A stretch of DNA of 64,000 nt from JABFRJ01 sp031374735 (lineage in GTDB: Bacteria; Pseudomonadota; Alphaproteobacteria; Rhizobiales; Hyphomicrobiaceae). The translations under genes were made by a program, and so were the position numbers. The notes beneath the pieces are model-generated. The model was not told where the DNA came from and did not search any database. It saw nothing but the letters and a program-made list of their open reading frames with translations. Below, piece after piece: positions 36,162-44,531 of the stretch. Location of the stretch: contig JANMGQ010000033.1 of assembly GCA_031374735.1 (NCBI GenBank), positions 62,001 through 126,000 of the forward strand, read 5' to 3'. Positions within the stretch are counted from its first letter, which is position 1. Every line of letters starts with the position of its first letter.

Positions 36162-37367
36162 TCACTCAGCGGTGCGAATACCAGCCGGGCCGCCCTTGGT
36201 CTTGATGGCACCGGACTTGGTCAGGTTTTTGCCGGAGACCTTGAACACCAGGATCTCTTCCTCGGCCATGCACTGGGCAACGACGGTTCGGCTATCCGAT
36301 GACCACGCAATGCCCTGGCACCATTTGCCGACCGGCGCTTCTGCCATCTTGGTCAGCTGCGTGCCCGTACGCGTCCAGATCTGCAGAAGACCTTGTGCCT
36401 TGTAGAAGGGCGAGGTGTCGACCTTGTTGGTGCCGTTCATGACCGTCACGGCGACCATCTTGCCGTCAGGCGAGATCTTGATGCCCTCAGGCGTCTGGCC
36501 AACGGATACTGTCGTCACAACGCGCGGCGGCGCCGCCTTCATGTCGATGAGCGAGATCGTGTCCGTGTCACCTTGGCCGCGGCCGATGTTGGCGACGACT
36601 GCAACGTCACCCGCTTTGGTGATGTCGATGCCATAAGGCCGGATGCCCGCATTGATATCGCGCTTGGCATATTCGACCTTGGCGCCGTCGACGTTGAGGA
36701 CGGCGATCTTGTGGGCGCTCTCGCCATCGAGGGTGACGAAGGCCTGCTTGCCGTCGGCCGAGAAGATGATGCCGCTCGGGCCAGCGTTGGCATTGCCGAG
36801 CTCGACCTTGCCGGCGGCGGTTACGGTTTTGCCGGCCACCGTGAAGATCGAGACTGTGCCTTCGCTGCGATTGGCAACGAGCGCGAGCGTGCCGGCCTTG
36901 TTGAACGACACGCCAGCCGCACCTTTGCCGGCAGTCAGTGTTGCGATCACCTTTGGTTGTGCTGGTGCGATTTCGGTCTTGGTGACGGCACCCTTGGCAC
37001 GCGCGAGCAGGCCGGGCTTGGCCATGTTCAAGTCGATAACGGTCACCTTGTCGTCTGGCACGCGCTTTGTTGGGTCAGCCGGGTCGATTTTTTCAGCCGC
37101 CGTGACGAGCGCAATCTCTTCCTTCGGCGATACGGCGACGGACGTCGGCGGCCCCGCAACGCTGCCGGGAACCTCGAGTTCGAACAGGATCTTGGGCGGG
37201 TTGGCCTTGAGATCGATGATGGCGACGGTGTCCTTGCCGTCTTTGACGGTCTGCACGACCCCGTTGACGAGCTTCACCTTGGCGTCGTTAGCGGATACGG
37301 CGATTTGAGCGAGCGAAGGCGTCGCTCCGACCGCCGCGAGCAGTGCGGCGAGGGCAATACGGCGCAT
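36162..37367 (-). CDS. periplasmic beta-propeller (YVTN/lactonase-like) protein
   Basis: 401 residues with a signal peptide (MRRIALAALLAAVGATPSLAQ). The rest consists of about seven repeats of beta-propeller type, with recurring I.S.DGK and VA.VANRSEGTVSIF-like blades. Related proteins include 6-phosphogluconolactonase-like and YVTN surface/periplasmic proteins; no catalytic residues can be picked with confidence. GGGAGAA lies six bases before ATG 37367; the frame is open upstream to 37604 without coding character. It is monocistronic by appearance, 40 bp downstream of the GNAT gene. Confidence 0.8.
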   Translation of the reverse strand: MRRIALAALLAAVGATPSLAQIAVSANDAKVKLVNGVVQTVKDGKDTVAIIDLKANPPKILFELEVPGSVAGPPTSVAVSPKEEIALVTAAEKIDPADPTKRVPDDKVTVIDLNMAKPGLLARAKGAVTKTEIAPAQPKVIATLTAGKGAAGVSFNKAGTLALVANRSEGTVSIFTVAGKTVTAAGKVELGNANAGPSGIIFSADGKQAFVTLDGESAHKIAVLNVDGAKVEYAKRDINAGIRPYGIDITKAGDVAVVANIGRGQGDTDTISLIDMKAAPPRVVTTVSVGQTPEGIKISPDGKMVAVTVMNGTNKVDTSPFYKAQGLLQIWTRTGTQLTKMAEAPVGKWCQGIAWSSDSRTVVAQCMAEEEILVFKVSGKNLTKSGAIKTKGGPAGIRTAE

Positions 37368-37407
37368 GATTGGTTCTCCCTGAGACTTAACGTCGGCGCT
37401 ATCGCTA

Positions 37408-37905
37408 TCATCCGCGCGCCGCGTCGGCCAGCCGCCGCAGTCGCTGGCCGTCAAAACGGTACATGATCTTGTCCTGCCGCGCGCCGCCGAGGCTGTCGTA
37501 GAGCCTCTGGGCGCCGATGTTGTCCGTCTCGGTTGTGAAGTCGATGCGGCCGATGCCGTGGTCAAGGCAGTGGCGGGCGAGAGCCGACAGCAGCGCCGTG
37601 CCAACCCCGCGTCCGCGTGCGTCAGACAGTGTGAACAGGTCCTTCAAAAACAGCACGCCTTCAAGCGAGCGCCCCGGGCGCAGAATGCCACAACACGCGA
37701 TGCCAACAGAGCGGTCCGCCTCGAAGGCCAGGAAGAACAGCGTGCCCTCGCGGGTTGCGATAGTGCGTTTCGCCATGGCTGCCGCGATGTGTGCCGGTGG
37801 TGCGTCGGCCGCGCCGCGATAATGCGTATCGAGCGCATGTATCAGCGTGCCGACCGTATCGGCATCGGCGGTGGTCGCGAGGCGCGTCGTGACGGTGGAT
37901 GGCAT
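37408..37905 (-). CDS. GNAT-family N-acetyltransferase
   Basis: 165 residues. The acetyl-CoA binding motif A is FTLSDARGRGVGTALLSALA (R/Q-x-x-G-x-G/A as RGRGVG), and motif B includes DFTTETDNIGAQRLYDSLG. It transfers an acetyl group to an amine on a small molecule or protein; substrate unknown. It begins 24 bp after the pnkp stop, so it probably lies in the same transcript as the RNA repair enzyme. Confidence 0.88.
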   Translation of the reverse strand: MPSTVTTRLATTADADTVGTLIHALDTHYRGAADAPPAHIAAAMAKRTIATREGTLFFLAFEADRSVGIACCGILRPGRSLEGVLFLKDLFTLSDARGRGVGTALLSALARHCLDHGIGRIDFTTETDNIGAQRLYDSLGGARQDKIMYRFDGQRLRRLADAARG

Positions 37906-37929
37906 CGAGCGATCTCGTTTGTGGTGCCT

Positions 37930-40638
37930 TTACAGTCGCGGATCAACCGGCTCGCTTTCGAGCGCCAGGATCGCGAACACGGCTTCGTGCACCTTGCGCA
38001 GCGGTTGCTTGGCGACGAACCGGGTCAGCGCTTCGTGGCCGAGCACGAACTCGCGATAGGCGAGCGAGCGCTTTTTGCCGAGCCCGCGCTTGCGCAGGCG
38101 TTCCAGATTATAGGGCAGGTCGTACTCAGGGCCGTAGATGATGCGAAGGTACTCGGGGCCGCGCACTTTGACTGCAGGCTGGATGATGCCCTTGCGGCCG
38201 CGCGCGATGAAGCTGCGTGGTTTCACGACCATGCCTTCGCCACCAGCCGAGGTCAGCGCGAGCCACCAGTCGGTTGCGGCGTCGACACTTGCCTCGCGGG
38301 TGAGATCGACGACGTGGTGCGTGGTCGCCATCAGCACTTTGTCGCCGGGCTCTGCGAGCCGCGCACACTCCGTCATGTGCCAGATATGCTCCTTGTCCAT
38401 GTGGACGGCGCCTTCGGTGGCGAGCACATGGAACGGCGCGATGCGATAGTCGTCGAGCGACGTCACGGGCCAGCAATAGCGGCGGAACGCGTCGGCGTAT
38501 TTCACCGCGCTGGCATGACGGTCTGCAAAGCGCGTCGCGAGTTCAGCGGCGGATGGATCACGCGCCGCGGCCTGTGTCAGCAACGCGGCAGCGTGGCCGA
38601 GGCCCGCATGGGCCGCCGCCGCTGTTGGCGCATACTGTGACGTGATCAGCCCCTGGGCTTTTGCCGACCAGGGCATCAGCTCGGCATCCAGCAGCGCCCA
38701 GTCGGTCGCGTGTCGCTCCCAGAAGCGCGTCTCCGTCATGGCGTCGCGCACGCGCGCGAGCAGGGCTTCACAGGTGACACCGTCGTTGAAGAATGCCCGG
38801 CCCGTGCGCGTGAGAATATGGCCGGTTTCACCTGTAGTGATGCCAAAGCGCGTGCGAGCGCCATCCGCATCGCGGCACACGATCAGCAGCGCACGCGAGC
38901 CCATGTGCTTTTCTTCAACGACCAGATCCGTGACGCCTTCATCGCGGTAAAACTCAAACGCGGCGGCCGGCTGTTCGAGGAAACCAGCGAGGCGGCGTGT
39001 CTTCTCCGTATCCGGCGGATCTTGGGTGAGCGTTGTCGCGCACGGCGACATGGTCGGCGGCAGGTGGATCAGCCACTTCGGGTTCACCGCAAAGCGCGAC
39101 ATGACCTCCAACGCCGCGGCTGACTGAGCCGCATCGATGGTGACGGTGTTGGCAATCGTCGTCGTGACGATGTGCTTGCCGATGACCAAGTCGATATCGA
39201 GCAGATCGTCTTGCGCCTGTTGGGCTGTCAGGTGTTGCTCAGCAGGCGGCGCAAGTGGGCGTTTCGGCTCGGCATAGACCTGCCGCGCTTTGACATCGAC
39301 CAGTTCGCGCTCCGGCCAGCGCAGTGCCGTGAGCCGGCCGCCGAACACGCAGCCCGTGTCGATGCAGATGGTATCGTTGAGCCACTCGGCGTTCAGCGTT
39401 GGCGTATGGCCGTACACGACCACGGTTTTGCCGCGATAGTCGGCCGCCCAATTATGCCGGATCGGCAGGCCGAACTCGTCGCTCTCGCCTGTCGTCTCGC
39501 CGTACAGGCAGAATTCGCGGACGGAGCCCGAGGCGCGGCCGATCATCTCGTCCTTGACGCCTGCGTGCGCAACGGCAAGCTTTCCACCATCGAGCCAGAA
39601 GTGGCTGATCAGGTTGCCAACGAACTTGGCCACTTCACGTTTGAAGTGCGTATCCGTCTTCGCGACCTCCTCCATCTGCGCGACGGTCTTGTCGAGGCCG
39701 TGGGAGAGGGTCACGGTCTTGCCGTTCGCCCAGCGCCAGAACTTGATGTCGTGGTTGCCGAGCACGCACAGGCCGCTGCCGGCCGCGACCATGCTCATGA
39801 CGATGCGCAGCACATCCGGCGAATTCGGCCCGCGATCGACGAGGTCACCGACGAACACGGCGCGTCGGCCGGTGGGCGGGATGACGTGGACGGTGCGTTT
39901 GGGGGCGGCGCGTTTGGTGTCTGTCCTCTGGTCAGACACCGTTGGTACAGTCGAGTTCGATGAACCCAGCTCTGCTGCACCGGCGGTTTCGGGTGTCTGA
40001 CCAGAGGTCAGACACCATTCGATCCGATATCCCAGCTTCTCCAGCAACTCCTGCAGTTCATCCGCGCATCCGTGCACGTCGCCGATGATGTCGAACGGCC
40101 CCTCGATGTTCCGCGCATCCGTCCAGGTGCGCGTCCGCGTAATCGTCGTCGCAGCAATCTTGTCGACGCCGTCGAGCCGGTGGAGATAGCGGATGCCCTC
40201 TTTGTCCGGGCGATTGAGCCCGCGACGCAGACCAGCCATCTGATTGCGCACGACATGTGGGCCAAACTGCCGATCCGGCCGCGAACCGTTGCGCGAAAGG
40301 CAGATACCCTCGCCGGGATCGATCACGATGCCGACGGTCAGCGCATGATACTGCTTGGCGATGGTGACAAACTTGGCGCGGTCTTCGGGCCTGACGTTGG
40401 TCGCGTCGATGACGGTCAGCTTGCGCCGTTTGAGGCGCGTCGCCGTGACGAAGTGGCAAGCCGCAAAGGCATCGCCACTGGCTTCAAGACTGTTCTCATC
40501 GTCATCGACGACACCGCGATAGTGGTCGGACGACACGATCTCCGTCGGCTTGAAATGCGTGCGCGCAAACGTGGATTTGCCGGAGCCCGAGGCACCGATC
40601 AGCAAGACGAGGCAGAAGTCGGGGATTTCAATCTTCAT
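37930..40638 (-). CDS. pnkp: polynucleotide kinase-phosphatase-ligase (RNA repair Pnkp) with in-frame palindrome insertion
   Basis: 902 residues, three modules as in Clostridium Pnkp (about 870 aa). The 5'-kinase has the P-loop GASGSGKST (residues 15-23). The metallophosphatase has GDVHGC (186-191), GDLVDRGP (about 264-271), GNHD and YGHTP. The adenylyltransferase/ligase has motif I EEKHMGSR with the nucleotidyl Lys near residue 577, EGMVVKP and QPAVKVRG. It heals and seals broken RNA, normally with the methyltransferase Hen1; no hen1 is in the window. Residues about 208-243, between the first two phosphatase motifs, are extra and are encoded by two 25-bp palindromes plus spacer. Start ATG 40638 (MKIEIPDFCL) matches the family N-terminus; the frame is open 14 codons earlier. 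Confidence 0.93.
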   Translation of the reverse strand: MKIEIPDFCLVLLIGASGSGKSTFARTHFKPTEIVSSDHYRGVVDDDENSLEASGDAFAACHFVTATRLKRRKLTVIDATNVRPEDRAKFVTIAKQYHALTVGIVIDPGEGICLSRNGSRPDRQFGPHVVRNQMAGLRRGLNRPDKEGIRYLHRLDGVDKIAATTITRTRTWTDARNIEGPFDIIGDVHGCADELQELLEKLGYRIEWCLTSGQTPETAGAAELGSSNSTVPTVSDQRTDTKRAAPKRTVHVIPPTGRRAVFVGDLVDRGPNSPDVLRIVMSMVAAGSGLCVLGNHDIKFWRWANGKTVTLSHGLDKTVAQMEEVAKTDTHFKREVAKFVGNLISHFWLDGGKLAVAHAGVKDEMIGRASGSVREFCLYGETTGESDEFGLPIRHNWAADYRGKTVVVYGHTPTLNAEWLNDTICIDTGCVFGGRLTALRWPERELVDVKARQVYAEPKRPLAPPAEQHLTAQQAQDDLLDIDLVIGKHIVTTTIANTVTIDAAQSAAALEVMSRFAVNPKWLIHLPPTMSPCATTLTQDPPDTEKTRRLAGFLEQPAAAFEFYRDEGVTDLVVEEKHMGSRALLIVCRDADGARTRFGITTGETGHILTRTGRAFFNDGVTCEALLARVRDAMTETRFWERHATDWALLDAELMPWSAKAQGLITSQYAPTAAAAHAGLGHAAALLTQAAARDPSAAELATRFADRHASAVKYADAFRRYCWPVTSLDDYRIAPFHVLATEGAVHMDKEHIWHMTECARLAEPGDKVLMATTHHVVDLTREASVDAATDWWLALTSAGGEGMVVKPRSFIARGRKGIIQPAVKVRGPEYLRIIYGPEYDLPYNLERLRKRGLGKKRSLAYREFVLGHEALTRFVAKQPLRKVHEAVFAILALESEPVDPRL
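39916..39940. repeat. 25-bp palindrome, copy 2 (inside pnkp)
   Basis: GGTGTCTGTCC-TCT-GGTCAGACACC, one mismatch from a perfect 11-bp inverted repeat. On the coding strand it is translated as VSDQRTDT within the phosphatase domain. Confidence 0.9.
39992..40016. repeat. 25-bp palindrome, copy 3 (inside pnkp)
   Basis: GGTGTCTGACC-AGA-GGTCAGACACC, perfect 11-bp arms. Translated as CLTSGQTP. It lies 51 bp from copy 2; together with the spacer they form a composite element of about 101 bp inside the gene. Confidence 0.9.
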
Positions 40639-40711
40639 TGCGTGCAACGCGGTCGCGACTTGGACAATCTTCGCTACCACCGATACGCGCCCGCGTCATG
40701 CGGACCAACCG

Positions 40712-41149
40712 TCAATACATGCCGCAGGCGAGCTTGGCCTCTTCGCTCATGCGGTCCTTGTCCCACGGCGGGTCAAAGGTCAGGTTCACGGTGCACCCCT
40801 GCACGCCTGGAACAGCGTTGACGGCGTTCTCGACCATGCCGGGCATCTCGCCTGCGACCGGGCAACCTGGCGACGTCAGCGTCATGTCGATCGTCACGTA
40901 GCGATCGTCCCCGATGTCGATCTTGTAGATCAGCCCGAGTTCGTAGATGTCGGCCGGGATTTCGGGATCGGTGACGGTCTTGAGGCCGCACACGATATCG
41001 GCCGTCAGTTGGTCCAGTTCTTCAGCCGACAGCGTCGAGCCTGGCACGGGCGTGCCACCCTCAGCGATCGATTTCGGGCGCGGGCTTTCTGTGCCAGCCC
41101 GGACAGGCGGCGGTGCGAGATCGGCATCGGCAGGCGAATAGTCGGTCAT
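40712..41149 (-). CDS. SufT/MIP18-family Fe-S assembly protein (DUF59)
   Basis: 145 residues: a Pro-rich disordered N-terminus of about 45 residues, then a DUF59 domain with VTDPEIPADIYELGLIYKI, TLTSPGCPVAGEMPG (conserved Cys) and FDPPWDKDRMSEEAKL at the end. SufT-type proteins help mature or insert Fe-S clusters in the cytoplasm. It starts at ATG 41149, preceded by GAGTGAGAAG. It is 73 bp upstream of pnkp on the same strand. In many relatives this gene follows the suf operon; here it does not. Confidence 0.88.
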   Translation of the reverse strand: MTDYSPADADLAPPPVRAGTESPRPKSIAEGGTPVPGSTLSAEELDQLTADIVCGLKTVTDPEIPADIYELGLIYKIDIGDDRYVTIDMTLTSPGCPVAGEMPGMVENAVNAVPGVQGCTVNLTFDPPWDKDRMSEEAKLACGMY

Positions 41150-41249
41150 CTTCTCACTCTTGCGCGCCGTAGTGCCGCGATCGCGGCGTTCCGGGGCGGT
41201 ATCTCTACCCATACCGCACTGGCCGCCCAAGGTCGAGGCCACGCAAGAT

Positions 41250-41277
41250 CAGGCCCAGGTCAGGCCCAGGTCAGGCC
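41250..41277. repeat. short tandem repeat, 11-bp unit x about 2.5
   Basis: CAGGCCCAGGT occurs twice in tandem followed by CAGGCC, in the 139-bp gap between the RTX epimerase gene and sufT. Too short to assign a role. Confidence 0.7.
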
Positions 41278-41288
41278 AAGATATCACA

Positions 41289-43133
41289 TCAGTGAAACTG
41301 GAAATCGCCGGCCGTCAGCGTTGTGGCGAGGACGCCCTGGAGCAGGATGGTGTCCGTGCCCACCTTAATCTGCGTGTCAGCACCGATCTGTTTCAGTTTG
41401 AGCGATGCGAACGAAGCTACACCGAGCATGTCAATCACGTCGTCGCCGCGGGTAAAGTCGGTGATCGTGTCCGATCCGTCGCCGACGGCAAATCGGAACG
41501 TGTCGCGGCCTGCGCCACCGGTCAGGACGTCCTTGTTGATGCCGCCAACCAGCAGATCATCGCCGACGCCACCGTCAAGCGTATCAGCCCCGGCGTTGCC
41601 ATACAGCGCATCGTTGCCATCGAAGCCCGAGAGCTTGTTGGCATAACCATCGCCGCTGAGCGTGTCAGCGAACACCGAGCCGCGCGCGTTCTCGACGCGG
41701 ATAAGATCGACGATGGCCACACCGCCAATGCTGACTTCGATGCCGCCAGAAAGCAGGTCGACGCGCACACCAGCGGCTGCCGTCATAAAGTCCGCCGTGT
41801 CGTTGCCGGCACCGCCGTCCATCGTCTCGACAGCACCCGGCGCTGCTCCCGAGTAGATCAGCCAGTCGTCGCCCGCACCGCCATAGAGCGTGTCGCGCCC
41901 GGCACCGCCGTCGAGGATGTCGTTGCCGTCTTCGCCGTAGATCACATCGTCACCGGCACCCGCCATGACCCAGTCGTTGCCGCTGTGCGCCGCGATGACA
42001 TCGCGACCGTCGCTGCCGAGGATGGTGTCGTTGCCGTCTGTTATCGCGTAGGTCCAGAGTGGCGCGCCTGGAACCACCACGGGAATGTATTGGGCGACAC
42101 CGTCGAGGCGGATGTCGGTGGTCGGGATCCAGCGATCGTTGAGTGGATCATCATCGCCGAAGGTCTGCAGATAGCCGCTGTCGATCTTGATCGGATCGCC
42201 GGCAGTGCCGACGTAAACAACACCATCGAGGCCAGCCCGCGCTACACCACTGAGGCGCAAGCCGCCCATGGCATTGTCACCGATGTGGGCGCCGCTGACA
42301 GAAATGTCGTTCGCTTGCCGCGCTTCGATGCCATAGCGGCCGTTGCCGTCGAATGTGCCGCCGCTGACGGTGACGTGCTCGGTGAAGGCGCGGGCTTCGT
42401 TGTCACCGGTCTGTATGACGAGGCCGGAGCCCCCGTTGCCGGTGCTGGAACTGTTCAACACCAAGACGTTCTGGGAGCCCGTGACAACGTTGATGCCGTG
42501 CCGGCCGTTGGCGAACGCAGTCGTGTTCTCGATGCGCACATCACGGCAGAAGTCGACGACGATGCCGTCGACACCATTGTGATGCGCCGAGACGGACTTG
42601 ATGGTGAGCCCGACCGTGCGCTCGTGCGGATCGACGCCGTAACGCGAGCAGTTGGCGACGTCGACACCATCAAGAGTGATGTTCGTGTCGGCTTGCGCCG
42701 TGCCGGGTTTCGGGCCGCAATAGAAGCCGTCGACGCTGCCGCTCGTCGCGGCCTTATTGCCGTCGATTGACAGGTTTGCGATCACGACATTGCTGGTTGT
42801 CGCATAAGTCCCGTCAGCCTGGGTTGCGCCGCTGGCCGTGCGGACAATGCCGGTCACACTGCCGGAACCGTCGGCGAGTTTCAGGGTTGTCGCCCCGGCA
42901 CCAGCCCCCTCAAGTCGCGTGTTCGAGCCGACCTTCAGGCAGCCGTCGGCGGCATTGCCTGCGCCGGCCACAGTCCATGTCCCAGCTGACAGGGATACGC
43001 TTCCGCCGCCGCTGGCAGCAACCGCATTCAATGCCTGCTGGATGAGTGCCGTTTGTTGGCTCGCCGTCGCCGTCTCGGCCACGGCAAGGGTCACGGAATT
43101 GCCAGTGACCGTGCTATAAGTGACGCTCAGCAT
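41289..43133 (-). CDS. AlgE-like mannuronan C5-epimerase/right-handed beta-helix protein with RTX repeats
   Basis: 614 residues, no N-terminal signal. Residues about 25-330 form a parallel beta-helix close to the AlgE A-module: AADGCLKVGSNTRLEGAGAG, SVDGFY, YGVDPHE, VDGIVVDF and NGRHGINVVTGSQN. Tyr165, Asp168, His170 and Asp194 match the catalytic set of AlgE4 (149, 152, 154, 178) with identical spacing. The AlgE4 Lys117 position is Ser133 here. The C-terminus has RTX nonapeptides such as GGAGRDTLYGGAGDDW and a type I secretion-like end. Expected to be secreted by a T1SS and to change mannuronate to guluronate, or act on another uronan. No HlyB/HlyD-type genes are nearby. Confidence 0.88.
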   Translation of the reverse strand: MLSVTYSTVTGNSVTLAVAETATASQQTALIQQALNAVAASGGGSVSLSAGTWTVAGAGNAADGCLKVGSNTRLEGAGAGATTLKLADGSGSVTGIVRTASGATQADGTYATTSNVVIANLSIDGNKAATSGSVDGFYCGPKPGTAQADTNITLDGVDVANCSRYGVDPHERTVGLTIKSVSAHHNGVDGIVVDFCRDVRIENTTAFANGRHGINVVTGSQNVLVLNSSSTGNGGSGLVIQTGDNEARAFTEHVTVSGGTFDGNGRYGIEARQANDISVSGAHIGDNAMGGLRLSGVARAGLDGVVYVGTAGDPIKIDSGYLQTFGDDDPLNDRWIPTTDIRLDGVAQYIPVVVPGAPLWTYAITDGNDTILGSDGRDVIAAHSGNDWVMAGAGDDVIYGEDGNDILDGGAGRDTLYGGAGDDWLIYSGAAPGAVETMDGGAGNDTADFMTAAAGVRVDLLSGGIEVSIGGVAIVDLIRVENARGSVFADTLSGDGYANKLSGFDGNDALYGNAGADTLDGGVGDDLLVGGINKDVLTGGAGRDTFRFAVGDGSDTITDFTRGDDVIDMLGVASFASLKLKQIGADTQIKVGTDTILLQGVLATTLTAGDFQFH

Positions 43134-43235
43134 CAGATCGCGCTCTTCCTTGAAAATACGAACAGTCGAGCAATATTGCCCGCGACGAGTTCACACTTTC
43201 GAAAGAAAGCTGGTTAGGAATGCTCTGCGACAACA

Positions 43236-43260
43236 CCTAGAATTCGAGCAAAATTCTAGG
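43236..43260. promoter_or_regulatory. AT-rich 9-bp inverted repeat upstream of the epimerase gene
   Basis: CCTAGAATT, 7-base spacer, AATTCTAGG. It lies 103-127 bp upstream of the epimerase start and 53 bp after the acyl-CoA dehydrogenase stop. AT-rich and symmetric, so an operator is possible; it may also be part of the double hairpin ending the upstream transcript. Confidence 0.45.
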
Positions 43261-43265
43261 CAACG

Positions 43266-43288
43266 GGCGAGGACGAGACATCCTCGCC
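43266..43288 (-). terminator. hairpin after the acyl-CoA dehydrogenase gene
   Basis: GGCGAGGA-7 bases-TCCTCGCC, perfect 8-bp stem, 25 bp after the stop on the minus strand. No U-run follows, but a second hairpin lies just beyond it. Confidence 0.5.
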
Positions 43289-43312
43289 GCCTGCGTACTT
43301 GAGGACGACAAC

Positions 43313-44473
43313 TCACGCGGCCGAGATCAGACCACCCATACCAGCCAGCAGGCGCAAATGGTGGTCGGCGTTGCCGAAAGCCTGGTCGATCATGGTCAGG
43401 CGCTTGAAGTAATGGCCGGCCTTGTATTCCATGGTCATGCCGATGCCGCCGTGCAACTGGATGGCGGTTTCACCAACGAACTTGCACGATTTGCTGATCT
43501 GAACTTTGGCGGCCGAGATGGCGCGGCGGCGCTCTTTGGCGTCGGCTTCGCCCGCCATCATGGTGGCGTAGTAGGCCATGGAGCGGGCCTGCTCCAACGC
43601 CGTGAACATGTCGACCGACTTGTGCTGCAGCACCTGGAACGAGCCGATGGCGACGCCGAACTGCTTGCGCGTCTTAAGGTAGTCAACGGTCAAGTCGTGC
43701 AGGGCGGCCATGGCGCCGACAGCTTCGGCAGCCAGCGCCGCGATGCCTTCGTCAACGACGCGCTCAAGTATGGCGAGGCCATCGTTGTCCCGGCCGGCCA
43801 GCACGTCTTCGGGGCCGACTTTGACGTCCTTCAAGGTGATGTCGGAGGCGCGGAAGCCATCTTGTGTTGGATAACTCGTGCGCGTGACGCCGGCGGCTGT
43901 GCCGCCCACCAAGAATAGGCCGATGCCGCCGCGGTCGCGCTTGCCGCCCGAAATGCGCGCGGAGACGACGATCGTATCAGCCGTATCACCACCGAGGACA
44001 ACGACCTTTTCTCCGTCCAGCACATAGCCGCCGTTGCCGTCTGCACGGGCCTTCACGGAGACATCGGCGAGGTCGAACCGCGATTGCCGCTCGGTGTAGG
44101 CGAGCGCCAGCGTGCGTGCGCCGGCGATGACGTCAGGCAGCAAGGCTGATTGCTGTGCGGCACTCGCGCCGTGACGCAATGCGGCGCCGCCGAGCACGAT
44201 TGACGAAAAGTACGGCTCGATCGCGGAGTTGCGGCCGATGGCATCCATGACGATCATAGTCTCGACAAGGCCAGCGCCGAGGCCACCGTGCTCTTCGGCA
44301 AAGGGGATCGCGGTCAGGCCGAGCTCGGCATACTGGGCCCAGTTGGCCTTCGCGTAGCCAGTCGGCTCCTTGCGGGCCGCGGCCTTTTTCTTGAGGTCAT
44401 TGTAGGCGTCGGCGAGGAACCGGTCGACGCTGTCTTTGATCTGTCGCTGGTCGTCGGAAAGGTCGAAGTCCAT
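43313..44473 (-). CDS. acyl-CoA dehydrogenase family protein
   Basis: 386 residues with the three-domain ACAD fold: N-terminal helices (MDFDLSDDQRQIKDSVDRFL), middle beta domain (DGEKVVVLGGDTADTIVVSA) and C-terminal helices (RKQFGVAIGSFQVLQHKSVD, ETAIQLHGGIGMTMEY for FAD/dimer contacts). It resembles the small subunits of PimC/D-type dehydrogenases, in which one partner may lack the catalytic Glu; no second subunit is adjacent. It oxidises an acyl-CoA with bound FAD. A perfect palindromic operator lies 59 bp upstream of its start. Confidence 0.9.
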   Translation of the reverse strand: MDFDLSDDQRQIKDSVDRFLADAYNDLKKKAAARKEPTGYAKANWAQYAELGLTAIPFAEEHGGLGAGLVETMIVMDAIGRNSAIEPYFSSIVLGGAALRHGASAAQQSALLPDVIAGARTLALAYTERQSRFDLADVSVKARADGNGGYVLDGEKVVVLGGDTADTIVVSARISGGKRDRGGIGLFLVGGTAAGVTRTSYPTQDGFRASDITLKDVKVGPEDVLAGRDNDGLAILERVVDEGIAALAAEAVGAMAALHDLTVDYLKTRKQFGVAIGSFQVLQHKSVDMFTALEQARSMAYYATMMAGEADAKERRRAISAAKVQISKSCKFVGETAIQLHGGIGMTMEYKAGHYFKRLTMIDQAFGNADHHLRLLAGMGGLISAA

Positions 44474-44531
44474 GGTCGCAGCTCCTCAACATGCCAGCAC
44501 GGGGCCAGCCCGCGCCCGTCGATAATACGCC

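Noticed and set aside
41160..42770. Long plus-strand open frame opposite the epimerase gene
   Set aside because: Antisense shadow of the repetitive beta-helix/RTX coding sequence, with no domain signature.
43134..43312. 60-codon plus-strand frame in the epimerase upstream region
   Set aside because: No ribosome site, no membrane or domain pattern, and it runs through both hairpins.
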